Shown in pieces: positions 5,672 to 7,735 of a DNA stretch of 7,735 bases. The DNA is taken from contig JANYCP010000129.1 of NCBI GenBank assembly GCA_025360265.1, forward strand, positions 1-7,735, given 5' to 3'. The notes beneath the pieces were generated by a model. It saw only the letters and a program-made list of their open reading frames with translations, was not told the origin of the DNA and did no database searches. Source of the stretch: Gemmatimonadota bacterium (GTDB lineage Bacteria; Gemmatimonadota; Gemmatimonadetes; Gemmatimonadales; GWC2-71-9). Numbering within the stretch: the stretch's first letter is position 1; each line of letters starts with the position of its first letter. The translations under genes were made by a program, and so were the position numbers.

Positions 5672-7735
5672 ATGCCTTCCCCGAAAACTGACGTCCTCGA
5701 GCGGCTCCAAGCTACGCTCGGCAGCTCGTACACAATCGTCCGAGAGATCGGACGCGGCGGCATGGCGACCGTCTTCCTCGCGCACGACATCAAGCATGAT
5801 CGTGATGTTGCGCTCAAGGTCCTCCATCGCCATCTCGGCGCAGTCCTCGGCGCTGAACGGTTCCTCACCGAAATCCGCACGACGGCACAACTGCATCACC
5901 CGAACATTCTGCCGCTATTCGATTCCGGCGAAGCAGATGGGCTGGTGTACTACGTGATGCCGTACGTCGAAGGCGAGACGGTGCGGCAACGGATCGAACG
6001 CGAGCGCCAACTCGGTGTCACCGAGGCGGTGCGGATCACCAGTGAAGTGGCCGACGCACTGGAGCATGCGCACAAGCACGGCATCATCCACCGCGACATC
6101 AAGCCCGAGAATATCCTGCTGCAGGATGGACATGCCGTGGTCAGCGACTTCGGCATCGCCATCGCGGTGAGTCACGCTGCGGGCGAACGTATCACGCAGA
6201 CCGGCTTCAGTGTCGGTACGCCGCAGTACATGAGTCCGGAGCAGGCGGCGGCCGAGCGCGACATCGATGGACGGAGTGATCAGTACTCGCTGGCGTCGGT
6301 GCTGTTCGAGATGCTGGTTGGTGAGCCGCCATTCACCGGGCCAACGACCGGTGCGATCATGGCGCGGATGATGTCGGAACCGGCGCCGGATGTGGCCAAG
6401 CGCCGGATCTCGGTGCCGGCATCGGTGGCGGACGCATTGCATCAGGCGCTCGAGAAGGTGCCAGGCGATCGGTTTCCGTCGGTGGCCGCGTTCGGCGCGG
6501 CGCTGATGCCGCCATCGCGCTTGACCGGCGCGCACAGGGTTGCTGCGCTGCCTACAAGGCAGTCGCGGATGGGGCTGCTGGCACTGGCTGCTGGCTGTTG
6601 CGTGTTGGGGGTGGTCGCTGGCGCGTTGCTCTTTTCATCCCGACATGAGTCACAGGTGACGACCGGTGCGATCGTGCATGTCACGAGCGACGACGGACTC
6701 GAGGTGCAGCCGGCGATCTCACCTGATGGCAAGGTGATGGTGTACGCCGCCGGGACGTCGCTCGGCGTTCGCCTCTATCTCCGGCCGGTGGATGGCGGGC
6801 ACGAGGTTCCGCTCACGAAGGATTCGACCACGGATCAGCAGGAGCCGCAGTGGTCGCCCAACGGCGCCAGCATACTCTTTCTGGCCAGGGGCGGTGTCGA
6901 TACGGTTGCCGCAGGGCTCGGCGGCGGCACCGCGGCCACGCTGATCAATGGGACCCCGGACGCGCCCGGTGCCATCGGGATTCGAGGAGTGACCACCGCG
7001 ACATGGTCGCCGGATGGCCGCCGAATCCTATTCGCGCGGCGGGATTCGCTGTTGCTCTATACGATTGCCAGCGGCGAGACTCACGCCATGGCCGTTGGAT
7101 ACCCGTTCAAGGAATGCGCCTGGTCGGCGCGAGGCGATCACGTTGCCTGCACCACCCCCAGGGACTTCGGCATCGTGGTGCTGAGCATGGGGAACGTTGG
7201 CCCGAGTACCATCTTCGTCATCCCCGCGGCGGGAGGCACGCCGATCGCGGTCACGGACAGTGTCTCACTCAATACCAGTCCCGTCTGGTCCCCCGACGGC
7301 CGTCGCCTTTATTTCATCTCGAATCGGGACCGCCAGCGGGACACCTATTACACGAGCATCGGAAGTGACGGGCGCGTGGTGGGCGAGATTCACCGGCTCA
7401 CCACCGCCCTCAACGCCGCATCACTCTCGCTCTCGCACGACGGACGCCGTCTGGCCTACTCGGTGTACACCGCGCAGGCCAATATCTGGGCGCTGCCAAT
7501 CCTGGCCAACGGCATCGCCACTCCGGCGATGGCGACGCAGGTCACCTTTGGTCATCAGCTGGTCGAGAGCATGGCGGTTACGCCTGATGGCAAGGCGCTG
7601 ATATTCGACGCCGACCGCAAAGGCAACTCCGATATCTGGCGCCAGACGTTCGGCGAGCGCGAGGCCGAGGCGCTGACCAGCGATGTGGCTGATGAGTTCG
7701 GTGGCGTGCTGTCACCGGATGGCCGGCGCCTGGCG
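5672..7735 (+). CDS. Transmembrane Ser/Thr protein kinase with PD40/TolB-like beta-propeller (3' end cut by window)
   Basis: 688 residues are visible and the frame is open to the last base, so the C-terminus lies outside. A Hanks-type kinase domain (about 20-285) has every key element: glycine loop GRGGMATV (27-34), ATP-binding K49, alpha-C E67, catalytic loop HRDIKPEN (140-147), DFG (159-161), GTPQYMSPE (182-190) and the late arginine in GDRF. A basic linker leads to one membrane helix at about 300-321. An extracytoplasmic PD40/TolB-like propeller follows, with repeats beginning at I349 (ISPDG), W394 (WSPNG), W445 (WSPDG), W484 (WSARG, degenerate), W539 (WSPDG), L587 (LSHDG), V636 (TPDG) and L680 (LSPDG). 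The expected role is membrane signalling: the propeller senses or docks and the kinase phosphorylates cytoplasmic partners. All four cysteines fall outside the kinase domain (309, 310, 482, 493). Partner and signal are unknown. Such kinases are common in Gemmatimonadota and Acidobacteriota. Confidence 0.95.
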   Translation, partial: MPSPKTDVLERLQATLGSSYTIVREIGRGGMATVFLAHDIKHDRDVALKVLHRHLGAVLGAERFLTEIRTTAQLHHPNILPLFDSGEADGLVYYVMPYVEGETVRQRIERERQLGVTEAVRITSEVADALEHAHKHGIIHRDIKPENILLQDGHAVVSDFGIAIAVSHAAGERITQTGFSVGTPQYMSPEQAAAERDIDGRSDQYSLASVLFEMLVGEPPFTGPTTGAIMARMMSEPAPDVAKRRISVPASVADALHQALEKVPGDRFPSVAAFGAALMPPSRLTGAHRVAALPTRQSRMGLLALAAGCCVLGVVAGALLFSSRHESQVTTGAIVHVTSDDGLEVQPAISPDGKVMVYAAGTSLGVRLYLRPVDGGHEVPLTKDSTTDQQEPQWSPNGASILFLARGGVDTVAAGLGGGTAATLINGTPDAPGAIGIRGVTTATWSPDGRRILFARRDSLLLYTIASGETHAMAVGYPFKECAWSARGDHVACTTPRDFGIVVLSMGNVGPSTIFVIPAAGGTPIAVTDSVSLNTSPVWSPDGRRLYFISNRDRQRDTYYTSIGSDGRVVGEIHRLTTALNAASLSLSHDGRRLAYSVYTAQANIWALPILANGIATPAMATQVTFGHQLVESMAVTPDGKALIFDADRKGNSDIWRQTFGEREAEALTSDVADEFGGVLSPDGRRLA

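Noticed and set aside
4999..5880. 293-codon minus-strand frame across carbonic anhydrase and the kinase start
   Set aside because: It overlaps two firmly identified genes in antisense and shows no domain or ribosome binding site.
6850..7368. 172-codon plus-strand frame inside the kinase propeller region
   Set aside because: The kinase frame reads without interruption through this region with regular PDG repeats. The alternative translation is low-complexity and Arg/Gly-rich.
1..7735. tRNA, rRNA, CRISPR array, insertion sequence, phage or defence genes
   Set aside because: I found no conserved RNA gene segments, spaced direct repeats, terminal inverted repeats, or transposase or integrase motifs on either strand by eye.

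Overview
This GC-rich window most likely comes from a member of the Gemmatimonadota or a similar soil or water Gram-negative lineage. This is inferred from gene content: an outer-membrane TonB-dependent receptor, an amidohydrolase with an extra N-terminal domain, and a transmembrane Ser/Thr kinase with a PD40/TolB-type beta-propeller. Such kinases are very abundant in that phylum. No rRNA or marker gene is present to prove it. Coding density is very high, and no RNA gene, mobile element, CRISPR array or long repeat was found.

Layout. (a) 2-1726 (+): C-terminal part of a metal-dependent amidohydrolase, probably cut by the window start. (b) 4871-1730 (-): a likely three-gene unit. It starts with an unrecognised 53-residue two-helix membrane protein (4871-4710). 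Next comes a 686-residue TonB-dependent receptor (4618-2558). An 18-nt gap then leads to a GTG-started membrane protein with a left-handed beta-helix domain like the C-terminal region of Pls/PosA-type NRPSs (2539-1730). This unit converges on the amidohydrolase with only 3 bp between the stop codons, and a short inverted repeat sits over that junction. (c) 4872-4980: divergent intergenic region with an 18-bp imperfect dyad and a second small palindrome just before the next start codon. (d) 4981-5640 (+): complete beta-class carbonic anhydrase. (e) 5672-7735 (+): Ser/Thr kinase, 31 nt downstream, open to the end of the window (688 residues seen). It has a full Hanks kinase domain, one transmembrane helix and at least seven propeller repeats.

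How the genes may work together. The minus-strand unit looks like a cell-envelope module: an outer-membrane importer, an inner-membrane acyltransferase-like protein and a small membrane protein. The receptor's substrate cannot be read from sequence. The plus-strand pair couples CO2/bicarbonate interconversion with a membrane kinase whose extracytoplasmic propeller may sense an envelope signal. The kinase's only four cysteines are two adjacent ones in the membrane helix and two in one divergent propeller blade. No clear new defence or mobile system is visible. The most unusual points are the stand-alone Pls/PosA-like protein in a receptor operon, the carbonic anhydrase-kinase pairing, and the dyads in the divergent region.
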